DNA of 7,537 nt, from contig JANYCH010000313.1 of assembly GCA_025360395.1 (NCBI GenBank), positions 1-7,537 on the forward strand. Reading direction: 5' to 3'. How positions within the stretch are numbered: the first letter of the stretch is position 1; each line of letters starts with the position of its first letter. The notes under the pieces are model-generated. The model worked only from the letters and a program-made list of their open reading frames with translations, ran no database searches and was not told where the DNA came from. Positions 6,856 through 7,537 of the stretch are shown piece after piece. The stretch is from Cytophagales bacterium (GTDB lineage: Bacteria > Bacteroidota > Bacteroidia > Cytophagales > UBA9547). The position numbers were made by a program, and so were the translations under genes.

Positions 6856-7537
6856 ATGAATACGCTTAAATCATTTTTTATATTTTTCTTGCTAATACAG
6901 GTTCATGCTGCATCCTGTCAGACAATTTCCCATATTCAGCAAATACCCATTCATTTTAATCCTGGTTTTGCAGGTGATTCAAGCAAAGGAAGGGTAGGAT
7001 TATTGGTATCTAACTTTGGAAAATATGAATCTCAATCAATGAGAGAAAACAAATGGTATGAAACACAGACAGTTACTCTCGCCTATGATAATGTTTACAA
7101 AAATGTTGGATATGGAGTCGAATTGATAGGAACTAAAAAGGCATATCAGAATTTTCCTGTTGACAATTATAAAAGAGCTAAATTCTGTTTAGCCCCGAAG
7201 TTTGATAGATATCGTAAAGCTGGTCAAAAAAGGTTTCAATTATCACCAGCCATAGGATTTACTTATTTGAATACAAGTAGTAATGCCGCATTGATTTCAA
7301 CTTACTTTCAAAACGGATATGTATTTTATAACACTTCCTATCAAAATGGCCCTCTTTTATGGCCTACCGTAAGCAAACAGCTTAACCTGGGATTTCTTTA
7401 TAAAAGTAATAGGAACAACGTAGGTTTAGGAATTGACTATAGGAGCAACTCTATAGAACAGAGAAACAATTCTAGGGAAGTTCTTTATAATTATTATCCG
7501 GATGATACTTCTGAAACTTATAAAAAAGGTCGGGATG
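6856..7537 (+). CDS. PorP/SprF-family type IX secretion system outer-membrane protein, 3'-partial
   Basis: The product is a likely outer-membrane beta-barrel of the PorP/SprF family, which works with the T9SS in delivering or anchoring cargo at the cell surface. The frame starts at ATG 6856 and stays open for 227 codons to the right edge; family members usually run about 300-350 residues, so roughly the last third is missing. The N-terminus MNTLKSFFIFFLLIQVHAAS is a good signal peptide, with cleavage probably just before the Gln of ASCQTI. The family signature follows: IPIHFNPGFAGDS, equivalent to the usual NPAYAG motif after the signal. Amphipathic barrel-like strands come next (GYGVELIG, FQLSPAIGFTYL, LNLGFLYKSN, NVGLGIDYRSN). 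The nearby ATG at 6852 is out of frame and stops after five codons. There is no clear Shine-Dalgarno, as is common in Bacteroidota. SprF-like genes commonly accompany type B CTD adhesin genes, as here, but the terminator between them suggests separate transcription. Confidence 0.85.
   Translation, partial: MNTLKSFFIFFLLIQVHAASCQTISHIQQIPIHFNPGFAGDSSKGRVGLLVSNFGKYESQSMRENKWYETQTVTLAYDNVYKNVGYGVELIGTKKAYQNFPVDNYKRAKFCLAPKFDRYRKAGQKRFQLSPAIGFTYLNTSSNAALISTYFQNGYVFYNTSYQNGPLLWPTVSKQLNLGFLYKSNRNNVGLGIDYRSNSIEQRNNSREVLYNYYPDDTSETYKKGRD

Noticed and set aside
6852..6869. ATG 6852 as start of the PorP/SprF-like gene
   Set aside because: It is out of frame with the signal peptide and stops after five codons; ATG 6856 gives a proper signal sequence.
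1..7537. CRISPR arrays, tRNA/rRNA genes, transposases, defence or toxin-antitoxin systems
   Set aside because: No regularly spaced identical repeats, cloverleaf or rRNA-like sequence, or recognisable mobile or defence proteins were seen on either strand. The only repeats of note are protein-level Ig-like units and short AT-rich elements.

Overview
The window looks like Bacteroidota DNA: moderate-to-low G+C coding sequence, a very AT-rich spacer, weak or absent Shine-Dalgarno signals, and two hallmark protein families of that phylum. One is a giant multidomain surface protein ending in a type IX secretion system (T9SS) type B sorting domain (the 'gliding motility-associated C-terminal domain'). 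The other is a PorP/SprF-family outer-membrane protein. Genus cannot be read from the sequence.

Layout. From base 1 to about 6307 the plus strand encodes one huge exported, probably adhesin-like protein whose 5' end lies outside the window. In order it has: the tail of an upstream domain; two DUF11-type (conserved repeat) beta-sandwich regions, each interrupted by a large insertion, the second insertion looking like a concanavalin/LamG-type module; about fifteen cysteine-paired Ig-like repeats of roughly 75-95 residues; and the C-terminal sorting domain. The reading frame breaks near 5913-5940, so the long frame stops at 5978 and the last repeat strand plus the sorting domain (to 6307) lie in the -1 frame. 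An intrinsic terminator follows at once (6312-6346). A 509-base AT-rich spacer with small palindromes and repeats but no convincing gene comes next. The 5' part of a PorP/SprF-like gene (from 6856) runs off the right edge.

How they work together. In Flavobacterium johnsoniae, SprF is needed for surface delivery of the type B CTD adhesin SprB, and sprF-like genes are often found beside genes for type B CTD proteins. The pair here fits a dedicated cargo-plus-partner unit, though the terminator suggests the second gene has its own promoter. The frameshift is the key uncertainty. If real, the giant protein loses its export/anchoring signal; if it is a sequencing error, a variable site or a recoding site, the pair is intact.

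No RNA genes, CRISPR arrays, insertion sequences or novel defence-type system were seen.
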